The notes: generated from the sequence alone by a model not told the origin. DNA of 64,000 nucleotides from Aurantimonas sp965217685 (GCA_965217685.1 CBDCIZ010000003.1:2356001-2420000); one strand, 5' to 3'; shown: positions 25,671-34,954, numbered from the stretch's first letter. Translations and numbers: made by a program.

Positions 25671-26840
25671 CTAGAGCAGGGCCAGCTGCACGCCGCTGCC
25701 GAGCGGCGGGGTGAACAGGTCGCAGCGCAGCCGGGTGCGGCTTTCGTTGAGACCGAGGCGCTTCGCCGTCATCTCGAAGCGCCGTCGGATCTGGAAAGCG
25801 TAGGGCCCGGTGCCTTTCATCCGCTTGCCCCATTCGGCGTCGTAATCCTTGCCGTCGCGCATGGAGCGCAGAAGCGACAGGACGTGCCGGTAGCGGTTCG
25901 GATAATGGCGCAGCAGCCAGTCCTTGAAGAGCGGCGACACCTCCAGCGGCAACCGCAGGAGAACGTAGCCGACCTCGCGGGCGCCGGCGGTCTTCGCCGC
26001 TTCCAGGATGCGCTCGATCTCGTGGTCGTTGAGACCCGGAATTACCGGCGCCGCCATGACCATCGTCGGAACACCCGCCTCGCTGAGCGCCTTGACCGCG
26101 TCAAGCCGCTTGGCGGGTGTCGCCGCCCTGGGCTCCATCGCACGCGCCAGCGTTCGGTCGAGCGTGGTGACCGACAGTGCCACCTTGGCCAGCCCCTTGG
26201 CTGCCATGCGAGACAGGATGTCGATGTCCCGCGTTACCAACGCCGACTTCGTCACGATGCCGACGGGATGGTTCGCCGCCTCGAGGACTTCGAGGATCTC
26301 GCGCATGATCCCGTAGCCCTTCTCGATGGGCTGATAGGGGTCGGTGTTGGTGCCGATGGCAATCGACTTCACCTCGTAGCCGGGCTTCGACAATTCACGC
26401 TCAAGAAGCGCTGCGGCGCTCGGCTTGGCGAACAGCTTCGCCTCGAAATCGAGGCCCGGTGACAGGCCCATATTGGCGTGGCTCGGCCGGGCGAAGCAGT
26501 AGACACAGCCATGCTCGCAGCCGCGATACGGGTTGATCGACCGGTCGAAGGAAATGTCCGGCGAGGCGTTCCTCGTGATGATCGTCCGTGGTTGCTCGAC
26601 CTGCACCTCGGTCTTGAAGGCCGGCAACTCGTCGAGGCTGTTCCAGCCGTCGTCGAAGGCGCTGCGCGAGAAGGGCTCGTAGCGCCCGGACGGGTTGACC
26701 CCGGCGCCGCGCCCGCGCCGCCGGTCATGGCCGATTCTGAGGCCGGCCTCGGTGATCATGCGGTTGGCGATGTCGACGCCGTCGCCGGCTCGGGGCCTCA
26801 CGGCGAATGCGGCCTTGTCGGCTCTCGAAATGTCCTGCAT
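25671..26840 (-). CDS. PA0069-family radical SAM protein
   Basis: A 389-residue radical S-adenosylmethionine protein related to spore photoproduct lyase-like proteins. The 4Fe-4S motif CEHGCVYC spans residues 108-115, just after INPYRG. Later motifs SIAIGTNTDPYQPIEK, VTKSALVTRDIDIL and SVTTLDRTLARAMEPRAATPAKRLDAV are typical of the PA0069 group. ATG 26840 has AGAGGTGGG about 5 bp upstream; a GTG at 26849 is in frame but lies inside that site. The upstream region carries a GAAC-N7-GAAC LexA-type box overlapping a plausible -35, which suggests DNA-damage induction. The substrate is unknown; nucleic-acid repair is inferred. Confidence 0.85.
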   Translation of the reverse strand: MQDISRADKAAFAVRPRAGDGVDIANRMITEAGLRIGHDRRRGRGAGVNPSGRYEPFSRSAFDDGWNSLDELPAFKTEVQVEQPRTIITRNASPDISFDRSINPYRGCEHGCVYCFARPSHANMGLSPGLDFEAKLFAKPSAAALLERELSKPGYEVKSIAIGTNTDPYQPIEKGYGIMREILEVLEAANHPVGIVTKSALVTRDIDILSRMAAKGLAKVALSVTTLDRTLARAMEPRAATPAKRLDAVKALSEAGVPTMVMAAPVIPGLNDHEIERILEAAKTAGAREVGYVLLRLPLEVSPLFKDWLLRHYPNRYRHVLSLLRSMRDGKDYDAEWGKRMKGTGPYAFQIRRRFEMTAKRLGLNESRTRLRCDLFTPPLGSGVQLALL

Positions 26841-26882
26841 CGTACCCACCTCTCGGCTCGTCGGTTCGATCTGATGAACAGA

Positions 26883-26915
26883 TTTCTAACGACGGAACGA
26901 GAACATTACAAGAAC
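26883..26915 (-). promoter_or_regulatory. LexA-type SOS box and promoter
   Basis: GAAC-ATTACAA-GAAC (26901-26915) exactly fits the alphaproteobacterial LexA box of two GAAC (GTTC) repeats 7 bp apart. On the minus strand TTGTAA (26911-26906), a 17-bp spacer and TAGAAA (26888-26883) form a promoter overlapped by the box. It lies 43 bp upstream of the radical SAM start and 40 bp upstream of the divergent glycosyltransferase. Confidence 0.6.
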
Positions 26916-26954
26916 AAAATTCCGGGCACCGGTTTTCGACCCGGCCCTTTTCAT

Positions 26955-27491
26955 ATGGCTGGGATGATGCTGAGCGTTTTTATCGATTGCGGGGCCGACG
27001 ACCGGAAGCTGGCGCAGACGCTGGCAACGCTGGTGGCGGGGGCCGTCACCGGCCTCGTGCGCGAGGTCGTGCTGATCGATCGCGAGATGGGGCCGGCGGC
27101 CAGAAAGGTCGCGGAGCATGCCGGCTGCAGGATCGTCGCTTCCGAGGAGTTTCGCGATGCGATCGCGGCGGCCAAGGGCGAATGGCTTTTGTGCCTGGAA
27201 CCCGGCGCGCGCCTGCAACCCGGCTGGATCGAGGCGATCGGCGAGCATTTCGAATCGGGCGCGCGTGCCAGGATGGAGCCGGGCGCCGGGCGGTTCCGCC
27301 GCGCGGCGGTGGACAAGCCGGGCTTCTTCAGCCGTGTACGGCAGATCCGCACAGCGATGGCCGAGGGATTTCTGGTGAAGAAACCACAGGCGATCGGCCT
27401 CAGCCGGCTGTCCTTCACGTTGGAGGAAATGGCCAAGGGCGTCGCGGTGACCCGCATGGCGGCCGAGATTCGACCCGCAGTCCACGACTGA
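26955..27491 (+). CDS. short glycosyltransferase-like protein
   Basis: The 178-residue product resembles the N-terminal half of a GT-A (family 2) glycosyltransferase: MLSVFIDCGADDRKLAQTLATLV opens the fold, LVREVVLIDREM follows, and KGEWLLCLEPGARLQPGWIEAI stands where the DxD-bearing strand normally lies. The DxD itself is not visible (CLEPGA instead), so catalytic activity is doubtful. A basic patch RRAAVDKPGFFSRVRQIR follows. ATG 26955 or 26964 could start it; neither has a good ribosome site. It shares the LexA-box region with the radical SAM gene and is convergent with moaB. Confidence 0.6.
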   Translation: MAGMMLSVFIDCGADDRKLAQTLATLVAGAVTGLVREVVLIDREMGPAARKVAEHAGCRIVASEEFRDAIAAAKGEWLLCLEPGARLQPGWIEAIGEHFESGARARMEPGAGRFRRAAVDKPGFFSRVRQIRTAMAEGFLVKKPQAIGLSRLSFTLEEMAKGVAVTRMAAEIRPAVHD

Positions 27492-27509
27492 AAGCCCTCG
27501 GAACGGATC

Positions 27510-28055
27510 TCAGGCCGAGTGGCCGCCGCGGCGCAAATGCTCGTCGAGCCGCGGCATGATCTCGACGAAATTGCAGGGCTTGTGGCGATAGTCGAGCTGC
27601 TCCGCGAGGATGCCGTCCCAACCGTCGCGACAGGCGCCGGGCGAGCCGGGGAGCGCGAAGACGAAGGTCGCCGAAATCACCCCGCCGGTCGCCCGCGACT
27701 GGATCGTCGAGACACCGATCTTCTCGAAGGAGAGGCGATGGAAGACGGCGGAAAACCCGTCCATGCGCTTCTCGAACAGCGGCTCCAGCGCTTCGGGCGT
27801 CACGTCGCGGCCGGTAAAGCCGGTGCCGCCCGTGGTGATCACCACGTCGACATCCTCGCGCTTGCACCAGTTTGAAACCGCCGCCTGGATCGCCGGTACG
27901 TCGTCGGGCACGATCTGCCGGTCGGCAAGTGTATGGCCGGCGCTTTCCAGCCGCTCGACGAGGAGATCGCCCGACCGGTCGTCGGCGGGCGTGCGGGTGT
28001 CGGACACGGTCAGCACCGCGATCGACAGGGGAACGAAGGAGCGGGTTTCGGTCAT
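27510..28055 (-). CDS. moaB: molybdopterin biosynthesis protein MoaB
   Basis: A 181-residue MoaB/MogA-family protein that adenylates molybdopterin before molybdate insertion. The MoCF-biosynthesis signature is complete: VVITTGGTGFTGRDVTPEAL in the middle and TFVFALPGSPGACRDGWD near the end. SIAVLTVSDTRTPADDRSGDLL is the usual N-terminal strand. GAGG lies about 6 bp before the ATG. It is 87 bp downstream of ispE on the same strand and meets the glycosyltransferase-like gene tail to tail. Confidence 0.9.
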   Translation of the reverse strand: MTETRSFVPLSIAVLTVSDTRTPADDRSGDLLVERLESAGHTLADRQIVPDDVPAIQAAVSNWCKREDVDVVITTGGTGFTGRDVTPEALEPLFEKRMDGFSAVFHRLSFEKIGVSTIQSRATGGVISATFVFALPGSPGACRDGWDGILAEQLDYRHKPCNFVEIMPRLDEHLRRGGHSA

Positions 28056-28142
28056 GGCAAGCCTCGGTCGGCAATGGAAGGCGAATCGGTCGGCGGCCGA
28101 TGAGGGAAGGTATCGAAGATCGGCGGCCCCATCACAGCGGCA

Positions 28143-29039
28143 TCAGCGATCATCTGGGCCGGCGGGCGAAATCCACCACCCCGGCCGGTCTCGCGCCAGC
28201 TGCCGCCGCGCCGCGCCGGCTTCGGCACGGCTGGCGAAGAGCCCGAACACCGTCGCGCCCGAGCCTGACATGCGGGCAAACAGCGCGCCCCGCGACCGCA
28301 GCGCGTCGCCGATCGCTTCGATCTCCGGCACGAGCCGCACAGCCGGTGCCTCGAGATCGTTGCGGCTCTGCCGAAGCCAGGCCGCGAGCGCCGCGCAGCC
28401 GGAAAATCCGGCCGCCGGCAGCTCGGGCATCGGCGGATTGTCGCGCTGAGTCAGCGCCTTGAAGACGGTGGGCGTTGCGACGGGAACACGCGGATTGACC
28501 AAAAGCAGCGGCAGATCCGGCAGGGCCGCCAGCGGCGCGACGCTCTCGCCGATCCCGGTCACCCGTGCCGGTCGCCCGTCGCAGCACATCGGCACGTCCG
28601 CCCCGAGCCCCAGCGCCGCCGCCATCAGATCGGCCCGTGCCGCCGGCGCCATCGACGCGACCCAGCGCAGCAAGGCCGCCGCGTCCGCCGACCCCCCGCC
28701 GATGCCCGATGCGACCGGCAGCCGCTTGTCGAGCGTCACCGCGATGGGGGGCAAATCGACGCCATGGCCTTCGAGGATCGACCGCGACAGCGCAAGCGCT
28801 CTGGTGAGGATGTTGCCCTCGCCGCTCGTCAGCCCCGCCGCGAACGGTCCGGCGACCGCGATCGAATCACGATCCATACTCGACGGTGAAACATCGATCA
28901 GGTCGCATGCCTCGGGCGCAAACGCCACGAGGCTGTCGAGCAGGTGATAACCGTCGTCGCGCTGGCTGATGACATGCAGCGCGAGGTTGATCTTGGCTCG
29001 AGCCATGAGGCGCGCTGGCCGAATGTCGAGGCTCTGCAT
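28143..29039 (-). CDS. ispE: 4-diphosphocytidyl-2-C-methyl-D-erythritol kinase
   Basis: A GHMP-family kinase of the MEP pathway; it phosphorylates CDP-methylerythritol and thus feeds IPP/DMAPP for the carotenoid, quinone and undecaprenyl branches. The 298-residue product shows ARAKINLALHVISQRDDGYHLLDSLV near the N-terminus, the ATP loop LPVASGIGGGSADAAALLRW and the C-terminal ARMSGSGATVFGLF. ATG 29039 is chosen; ATG 29006 would remove only 11 residues. It begins 29 bp after the TPR gene on the same strand, a pairing that recurs in rhizobia. Confidence 0.92.
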   Translation of the reverse strand: MQSLDIRPARLMARAKINLALHVISQRDDGYHLLDSLVAFAPEACDLIDVSPSSMDRDSIAVAGPFAAGLTSGEGNILTRALALSRSILEGHGVDLPPIAVTLDKRLPVASGIGGGSADAAALLRWVASMAPAARADLMAAALGLGADVPMCCDGRPARVTGIGESVAPLAALPDLPLLLVNPRVPVATPTVFKALTQRDNPPMPELPAAGFSGCAALAAWLRQSRNDLEAPAVRLVPEIEAIGDALRSRGALFARMSGSGATVFGLFASRAEAGAARRQLARDRPGWWISPAGPDDR

Positions 29040-29068
29040 GGACCCTGTCCGCCCGAGCTCGCCGGGCG

Positions 29069-30958
29069 TCAGTCGGCCTTGCTTTCGGACGGCGTCTTCG
29101 CGTCCTTCGACGGCACCGCCTTGGTGCTGTCGCCCACCGAAGCGGGCGTCTTGCTCTCGTTCGACGAAGCGTTGGCGGTGCTCTGCCTCTCGCCGCTGCC
29201 GCCCCGGGACGCATCTGCCTTTTGCGGCGCATCGGAGTCGGTCGAGGGCTGCAGACCGTTTTCGAGCTTGGCGTTGACCGTTTTGACGAGCTCCGGCTCG
29301 GGCTTCGGATCGCCGATCAGCGCCCGCTGCCACTGGAACCTGGCTTCCCGCTTGCGTCCGACATGCCAATAGGCGTCGCCCAGATGGTCGTTGATGGTCG
29401 GGTCCATCGGCGTGATCAGGACGGCCCGCTCCAGCTGCTCGACCGCCTGGTCGAACTGGCCGAGACGGTAATAGGCCCAGCCGAGCGAATCGATGATGTA
29501 GCCGTCGTTTGGCCGCAGCTCGACCGCCGACTTGATCATCTGGAGGCCTTCTTTGAGGTTCTGGTTCCGGTCGACCCAGGAGTAGCCGAGATAGTTCAGA
29601 ACCTGCGGCTGGTTCGGCGAAAGTTCGAGCGCCTTCTTGAAGTCCGGTTCCGCCTTGTCCCAATGCTTGGTCCGCTCGAAGGCGATGCCGCGCTGGTAGT
29701 AGAGGTTCCAGTCGGACGGATCCGTCGGCTCCGACAGCGAGATCGCCGTGTCGAGCTGCCGGGCCGCCCTGCCGAAATCCTTGTCGGCGGCAAGCACGTC
29801 GGCAAAGGCCGTGTAGGCCTGGACATCCTTCGGATATTGCTTGATCGCGCCTTCCAGGTGCGTCTTGGCCTCGTCCTTTTTCTCCGAATACCAGAGGTCG
29901 AGACCGATCTGCAGGTCGGCGGTGCGCCGGTAGGCCGAGTTCTCGGGGATCTGGCGGTAATAATCGATCGCCCGATCGAGCTGCTTGGCGCGTTCGGCGA
30001 TGCCGGCCATCGCGGTCAGAAGCGCCGGGTTGCGCGGCGCAAGGCTGCGCGCGAGCTGAAAGTAGAGGACCGCCACCTGCTGACCGTCGCCGCGATTGAT
30101 AGCCTGCCCGAGCACGTAAAGCGCTTCGGCGGCACCCTCCTGGACGTTCGAGACGGCGGGCTCGATGGTCTCGCCCTTCTCGATGCGCTGCTTCAGCGAC
30201 TGCAGCGGATCATAGGTCGCGGCAAGCTTCAGTCCGGTGTCGAGCGCCTTCAGCGCGGCGTCCTTGTGGCCGTCGCGCATTTCCAGGCGCGCCAGTGCCT
30301 CTGCGCTGGCGAGATAGGCGTCGGGCGAAGTGCGGGCCGAGGCCTGGTCGGCGATCACCTTGTCGAAGGCTGAGCGCGCCACCTGCGTGCGACCGGCGAC
30401 GGTCGCCATCAGACCCTTCTGGTAACCGTTGAAGATGCCGTACCAGGGCGCGCCGTCCATCTTGTCGACCCGCATGAGGGCCTCGTCGACATCGCCGGCG
30501 CCGATCTCGGCCCAGGCGGTCATTTCGCCCAGCAGCAGCGCATCGAGGTCGCTCGGGTCGACAATGTCGAACTCGGCGGTGGCGGCGCTGAAATCGCCCC
30601 TCTTCAAGGCGTCGACGCCAAGAGCGATACGCGCCACCTTGCCGGCGTCCGGATCGTCGCGCAGCTTGGCGGCAAGGTCGATGCCGTCCTCGATCTGACC
30701 CTCCGCGAGGAAGGCGAACATCGCGTCTTGCTGCAGCAGATCGGACGTGGGGTCTATCACCAGCGCCTGGCGATAAAAATCCGTCGCCTTTTCCAGATCG
30801 CCGTCGAGCTGCGCCGATTTCGCGGCGAGATACGCCCCGGAGAGCGATTGGGCCCGAACGAAACCATCGGTGGTCGTCGCCGCGATGGCCGCGGGCGCTG
30901 TCGCAGCGGCGATGAAGACGCTGGTGGTCAGGATTTTCCAAAGCCGCGATGTCTGCAC
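29069..30958 (-). CDS. secreted TPR-repeat protein
   Basis: A 629-residue protein with a Sec signal peptide (KILTTSVFIAAATAPAAIAA near residues 8-27) followed by tandem tetratricopeptide repeats over most of its length. Examples are YLAAKSAQLDGDLEKATDFYRQALVIDPTS near the N-terminus and DWNLYYQRGIAFERTKHWDKAEPDFKKALELSPNQPQVLNYLGYSWVDRNQNLKEGLQMIKSAVELRPND. The C-terminal 65 residues are a disordered Ser/Lys/Ala tail. The start is GTG 30958 with AGAGGG 6 bp upstream. It is probably a periplasmic or outer-membrane-associated scaffold. Its link to ispE is positional only. Confidence 0.85.
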   Translation of the reverse strand: MQTSRLWKILTTSVFIAAATAPAAIAATTTDGFVRAQSLSGAYLAAKSAQLDGDLEKATDFYRQALVIDPTSDLLQQDAMFAFLAEGQIEDGIDLAAKLRDDPDAGKVARIALGVDALKRGDFSAATAEFDIVDPSDLDALLLGEMTAWAEIGAGDVDEALMRVDKMDGAPWYGIFNGYQKGLMATVAGRTQVARSAFDKVIADQASARTSPDAYLASAEALARLEMRDGHKDAALKALDTGLKLAATYDPLQSLKQRIEKGETIEPAVSNVQEGAAEALYVLGQAINRGDGQQVAVLYFQLARSLAPRNPALLTAMAGIAERAKQLDRAIDYYRQIPENSAYRRTADLQIGLDLWYSEKKDEAKTHLEGAIKQYPKDVQAYTAFADVLAADKDFGRAARQLDTAISLSEPTDPSDWNLYYQRGIAFERTKHWDKAEPDFKKALELSPNQPQVLNYLGYSWVDRNQNLKEGLQMIKSAVELRPNDGYIIDSLGWAYYRLGQFDQAVEQLERAVLITPMDPTINDHLGDAYWHVGRKREARFQWQRALIGDPKPEPELVKTVNAKLENGLQPSTDSDAPQKADASRGGSGERQSTANASSNESKTPASVGDSTKAVPSKDAKTPSESKAD

Positions 30959-31269
30959 GTTTTGCCCTCTTGTCAGGTCCTTGGCCCCTCGGCGCGTCTG
31001 CCGAAAAAGCTGTGGCCGCATGCGACGCGGCGCCGGCCCGGACCTTTTCGGAAGGTCGGGGAGCCGCAACGCGTCGTTCATCTCGTTCCGTGCCCTGCGG
31101 CGCGGATTGCGGTGCGACTGTCTTGCATCTCGCCGCCTGCCGCAAGTTGTCGCCAACGAAGGATGTGCGCCGACCATGGCGCGGATCGCCCATCGAAACG
31201 CGATCTTACCCTAGAGAGTGTCGGGATTGCGGCCTGTCTGCGAACGCCGAAGGGCAGCGCCGCACACGC
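30959..31269. other. intergenic, 311 bp upstream of TPR gene
   Basis: This stretch separates the polyprenyl synthase stop from the TPR gene start, both on the minus strand, and must hold the TPR promoter unless there is read-through. I see no gene, no RNA element and no convincing -35/-10 pair. Confidence 0.5.
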
Positions 31270-32304
31270 TCACGTGACCCGGTCGATGCAGAAGTCGACG
31301 ACGCCGAGCATGGCGTCGCGCGCTTCACTCTCGGGCAGCGTCGCGGCGGCATCGTAGGCGATCCCGCCGAAGGCCCGCGCCCGGTCGATGGTCCGGTCGA
31401 GCGCGCCGTGGCGGCGTAACAGCGTTCCGGCACGGGCCAGCGCCTCGTCGTCGTTGCGTCCCGATTCCATCGCCCCGCGCCAGAACCGCTTCTCTTCGTC
31501 CGAACCCGCCTCGTAAGCGTAGATGACCGGCAGGGTGATCTTGCCCTCGCGAAAATCGTCGCCGGTGTTCTTGCCGAGGCTTGCGGCCGATCCGCCATAG
31601 TCGAGGACGTCGTCGACGAGCTGGAAGGCGAGGCCGAGATGCCGGCCGTATCGGTGCATGGCGGCGCGCGCCTCGTCGCTGGCCCCGGCGATCACCGGCC
31701 CGACCTCGGCGGCGGCGGCAAACAGCGCTGCCGTCTTGGCGTCGACCACCGCCATGTAGTCGGCCTCGTTGGTGGTCATTCGCTTGGCGGCGGACAGCTG
31801 CCAGACCTCGCCTTCGGCGATGACCGAGGAGGCGGAGGACAGGATATCGAGCGCCTTCATCGAGCCGACCTCGACCATCTTCTTGAAGGCCTGACCCAGA
31901 AGAAAATCGCCGACGAGCACGCTCGCCTGGTTACCCCAGATGGTACGGGCCGTCTTCTTGCCGCGACGCAGATCGCTTTCGTCGACGACGTCGTCGTGGA
32001 GCAGCGTCGCCGTATGCATGAATTCGACACTGGCCGCGAGCTTGACATGGCCTTCGCCGCGATAGCCATGGGCAAGCGCCGAGGCGATGGTCATCATCGG
32101 CCGAAGGCGCTTGCCGCCCGAGGCGATGAGGTGTTTGGCGATTTCCGGAATCAGCGCGACATTGGAGCCGGCCATGGCGAGGATCAGCGCGTTGACCCGT
32201 TCCATGTCGGGCTTGGTCACCGCAAGGATCGGCTCGATCGAACCTTTGGTGTTGCCAGGGTCGGTCTGGTCGACGGGGCTGGCAACGGGACTGGCCAAGC
32301 TCAC
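31270..32304 (-). CDS. long-chain polyprenyl diphosphate synthase
   Basis: A 344-residue all-trans prenyltransferase, probably making the octa- or decaprenyl tail of ubiquinone. GGKRLRPMM is followed by the first Asp-rich motif LLHDDVVDESDLRRGKKT, and the second is QLVDDVLDYGG. The residues before the first motif lack the bulky aromatics of short-chain synthases, consistent with a long product. The start is GTG 32304 with GGAGA 8 bp upstream. ubiA at 46106 would use its product. The chain length cannot be read from sequence here. Confidence 0.87.
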   Translation of the reverse strand: MSLASPVASPVDQTDPGNTKGSIEPILAVTKPDMERVNALILAMAGSNVALIPEIAKHLIASGGKRLRPMMTIASALAHGYRGEGHVKLAASVEFMHTATLLHDDVVDESDLRRGKKTARTIWGNQASVLVGDFLLGQAFKKMVEVGSMKALDILSSASSVIAEGEVWQLSAAKRMTTNEADYMAVVDAKTAALFAAAAEVGPVIAGASDEARAAMHRYGRHLGLAFQLVDDVLDYGGSAASLGKNTGDDFREGKITLPVIYAYEAGSDEEKRFWRGAMESGRNDDEALARAGTLLRRHGALDRTIDRARAFGGIAYDAAATLPESEARDAMLGVVDFCIDRVT

Positions 32305-32561
32305 GATGAATTCTCCGTTCTTTCCCCTCGCGCGGCGAAGGGCGTTGCCGGACGATCCTCCAAACATGGCACCGTCGCCGCCGATAAAAAGGCCGCGCGG
32401 CCCTCGGTCGCTGCAGAACCGCTTGTCGCGCGCCGTTCGTGACCGGTCCGGGCGCAACGAACGCGGCCCTTCACGGTTGCCTTGGCGCCGCAGATTGCGG
32501 CATGACCGTCGACAGTGCGATCGCCCCCGTGATCGCCGTTCGTCTCGAAACGGTTTTGCCC

Positions 32562-32780
32562 ATGCAAGAATTGATGCGTTCCAACGATGCCGTGCTCATA
32601 TCCTTCGTCGAGGCGCTACTCAAGGATGCGCAGATCCCGCATTTCGTGGCCGATGTCCATATGAGCATATTGGACGGCTCGATCGGAGTCCTGCCGCGGC
32701 GGATGCTGGTCGACCCCGAACAGCTCGACAAGGCACGGCGGCTCCTGCAGGACGCCGAGCTCGGCCATGAGCTGTTCTGA
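32562..32780 (+). CDS. DUF2007 protein
   Basis: A 72-residue DUF2007 (putative signal-transducing PII-like) protein: MQELMRSNDAVLISFVEALLKDAQIPHFVADVHMSILDGSIGVLPRRMLV matches the compact rhizobial form. ATG 32562 is chosen by that resemblance; no clear ribosome site is present. It overlaps the methyltransferase gene by 14 bp, so the two are cotranscribed. The same order occurs in rhizobia downstream of, and divergent from, a polyprenyl synthase. Function unknown. Confidence 0.8.
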   Translation: MQELMRSNDAVLISFVEALLKDAQIPHFVADVHMSILDGSIGVLPRRMLVDPEQLDKARRLLQDAELGHELF

Positions 32781-33579
32781 GCCGGACGAACCCGATGGCC
32801 CGCCCGAAGGCGAATCGACGAGCGTCAACGACTTTTATGGCGGTGGGTTCGCGCTGATCCAGCCGCGACGCGTCGGCTATCGCTCCGGTCTCGACGCGCT
32901 GCTTCTGGCCGCCGCGCTGCCGACCGACGCGACCGGCCTCGTCGCCGATCTCGGCGCCGGCGCCGGCGCCGTCGGCCTGGCCGCCTGCTGCCGCAATCGG
33001 GTGGTCACGATGCGGCTCGTCGAAAATCAGCCGCTGATGGCCGAACTTGCCCGCCAGGCGCTCGCACTCCCCCGGAACGCTGCCCTGGCCGAGCGGATCG
33101 CCGTCGTCGAAGGCGATCTGCTGGCCGGCCGTTCGGCGCGCGAAGCCCTGGGGCTCGCCGACGGGTCGCTCGACCGGATCCTGACCAACCCGCCGTTTCA
33201 CCCGCACGGCCATCGCATGTCGCTCGATCCCTTGCGGGCCGGGGCGTTGACCGCCACCGCCCCGGATTTTCTGGTCCGCTGGATCGCCGCGTCGGCAGCG
33301 CTTCTGCGTCCTGGCGGGCGCTTCGCTGCGATCCTGCGCGCGGATGCGCTGCCGATCGCGCTCGATGCTTGCGAGAACCGGCTCGGCGCGGTGCGGTGTC
33401 TGCCCGTCCACACACGCTTTGGCGATCCTGCGAGCCGTGTGCTTTTGCTGGCGAACAAAGGTTCGCGCGCGCCCTTCGCATTGCTGCCGGGCCTCGTCCT
33501 GCGCAATGCGGACAACCGGCCGACCGATCTTTTGAGGGCGATCGAGGCCGGCACCGCGGATTTGCCGCCGATCACCTGA
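32767..33579 (+). CDS. TrmN6-like tRNA adenine-N6 methyltransferase
   Basis: A 270-residue SAM-dependent methyltransferase. VADLGAGAGAVGLA is the SAM-binding motif I, and RILTNPPFHPHG is the N6-adenine-type NPPF catalytic motif. The size and the order DFYGGGFALIQPRRVGYRSGLDALLLAAA resemble the tRNA1(Val) A37 methylase TrmN6/YfiC. The start overlaps the DUF2007 gene. Target tRNA is inferred from the family, not shown. Confidence 0.8.
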   Translation: MSCSEPDEPDGPPEGESTSVNDFYGGGFALIQPRRVGYRSGLDALLLAAALPTDATGLVADLGAGAGAVGLAACCRNRVVTMRLVENQPLMAELARQALALPRNAALAERIAVVEGDLLAGRSAREALGLADGSLDRILTNPPFHPHGHRMSLDPLRAGALTATAPDFLVRWIAASAALLRPGGRFAAILRADALPIALDACENRLGAVRCLPVHTRFGDPASRVLLLANKGSRAPFALLPGLVLRNADNRPTDLLRAIEAGTADLPPIT

Positions 33580-33788
33580 GCGCCGCGCTTCGGCAAATAC
33601 CCTGACGCGCGTTCTCCCGCGCGCCTTCATCGAAACATTCGCCATCGCGTGCGACTCTTGATCGGGCAGGGTCAGCGCCGCTGCTCGTGCCGCGTCCCGC
33701 CTTTGCTCCGTCGCCGGCCGCCGCGTTGCGAAACGCCGCGCGCTGCTTACATCCGATGCGATCCATTCCTCCTGAAAGGCCAGCCCCG

Positions 33789-34658
33789 GTGCCCAATCCC
33801 CTGAAAAAGCTCGTTCCCAAACGCTTCCGCAAGGAGGTGACGACGATCCCCGTCGTGCGCCTGTCGGGCACGATCATGGCGTCGGGCAGCGCCTTTCGGC
33901 CGGGGCTTTCGATCGCCACCGTCGCGCCGCTGCTGGAAAAGGCCTTCGAGACGAAATCCGCTCCGGCCGTCGCCATCGTCGTCAATTCGCCCGGCGGCTC
34001 GCCGGTCCAGTCGCGGCTGATCTACCAGCGCATCCGCGACCTGGCGGCCGAAAACGACAAGCAGGTTCTCGTCTTCGTCGAGGACGTGGCGGCTTCCGGC
34101 GGCTACATGATCGCCTGTGCCGGCGACGAGATCGTCGCCGACCCGTCCTCCATCGTCGGCTCGATCGGCGTCGTCTCGGGCTCGTTCGGATTTGTCGAGG
34201 CGATCGAAAAGCTCGGCATCGAGCGGCGCGTCCACACCGCCGGCCAGAACAAGGCGACGCTCGATCCCTTCAAGCCCGAGCGCCCCGAGGACGTCGAGCA
34301 CCTCAAATCGCTGCAACTGGAGGTCCACAAGACCTTCATCGATCTCGTCAAGGACAGCCGCGGCGCCAAGCTCGCCGAGAATGACGACCTGTTCACCGGC
34401 CTCTTCTGGTCCGGCATTCGCGGCAAGGAACTGGGCCTCGTCGACCATCTCGGCGATCTGCGCGGCACGCTGCGCTCGCGCTTCGGCAAGACCGTGAAGT
34501 TCGAGCTGGTCCAGGCCAGGCGCAGCCTGTTCGGCCGCAAGCAGGCGGGCGTTTCGATGGCTCTGCCCGGCGGTCTCGCCGGCATCGGCGCCGGTGCCGT
34601 CGACCAACTCGTGGCCGTCGGCGAGGAGCGGACCCTGTTGGCGCGCTTTGGCCTTTGA
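33789..34658 (+). CDS. S49 family serine peptidase (SohB/SppA-like)
   Basis: A 289-residue ClpP-fold peptidase of family S49. VVNSPGGSPVQSRLIYQRIRDLA and the nucleophile motif VEDVAASGGYMIACAGDEI (Ser of ASGG) are clear; the general-base Lys is expected in HTAGQNKATLDPF. No signal peptide or N-terminal membrane helix is seen, so it resembles the short alphaproteobacterial form rather than full SppA. GTG 33789 with AAAGG 10 bp upstream gives VPNPLKKLVPKRFRKE; ATG 33756 would add 11 residues. Confidence 0.87.
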   Translation: MPNPLKKLVPKRFRKEVTTIPVVRLSGTIMASGSAFRPGLSIATVAPLLEKAFETKSAPAVAIVVNSPGGSPVQSRLIYQRIRDLAAENDKQVLVFVEDVAASGGYMIACAGDEIVADPSSIVGSIGVVSGSFGFVEAIEKLGIERRVHTAGQNKATLDPFKPERPEDVEHLKSLQLEVHKTFIDLVKDSRGAKLAENDDLFTGLFWSGIRGKELGLVDHLGDLRGTLRSRFGKTVKFELVQARRSLFGRKQAGVSMALPGGLAGIGAGAVDQLVAVGEERTLLARFGL

Positions 34659-34747
34659 GTCCAAACGTCGCGTCGTCCTCGGGAACCCGACACGGCGACG
34701 CGACTTCTTGTTGCGAGCCGAAGCGCCGAGGCGCATAAGAGGTGACT

Positions 34748-34954
34748 GTGATCGGAGCGATGGTCGAACACATGCCGCAATTTCTTCTCTTGGGCCTCGT
34801 GGGGGCCGCCGCGCTCATCGGCTACAAGCAGATGAAGCGCGACGCCAGTGACGTGACGCAGCGCAACCGGCGCACCGAGGCCGAACTGAAGACCGGCGCC
34901 CAGGGCACGCTGGTGCGTGGCAAAGACGGCGTCTACCGCATTCAGAAGGATTGA
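34748..34954 (+). CDS. small membrane-anchored protein
   Basis: A 68-residue protein with one N-terminal membrane helix (MPQFLLLGLVGAAALIGYKQM) and a charged soluble tail ending TGAQGTLVRGKDGVYRIQKD. The same architecture is seen in an uncharacterised rhizobial family next to S49 peptidase genes. The start is uncertain: GTG 34748 lies 6 bp after AAGAGG, while ATG 34760 or 34772 are also in frame. It may be a partner of the preceding peptidase, which is only an inference from position. Confidence 0.65.
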   Translation: MIGAMVEHMPQFLLLGLVGAAALIGYKQMKRDASDVTQRNRRTEAELKTGAQGTLVRGKDGVYRIQKD

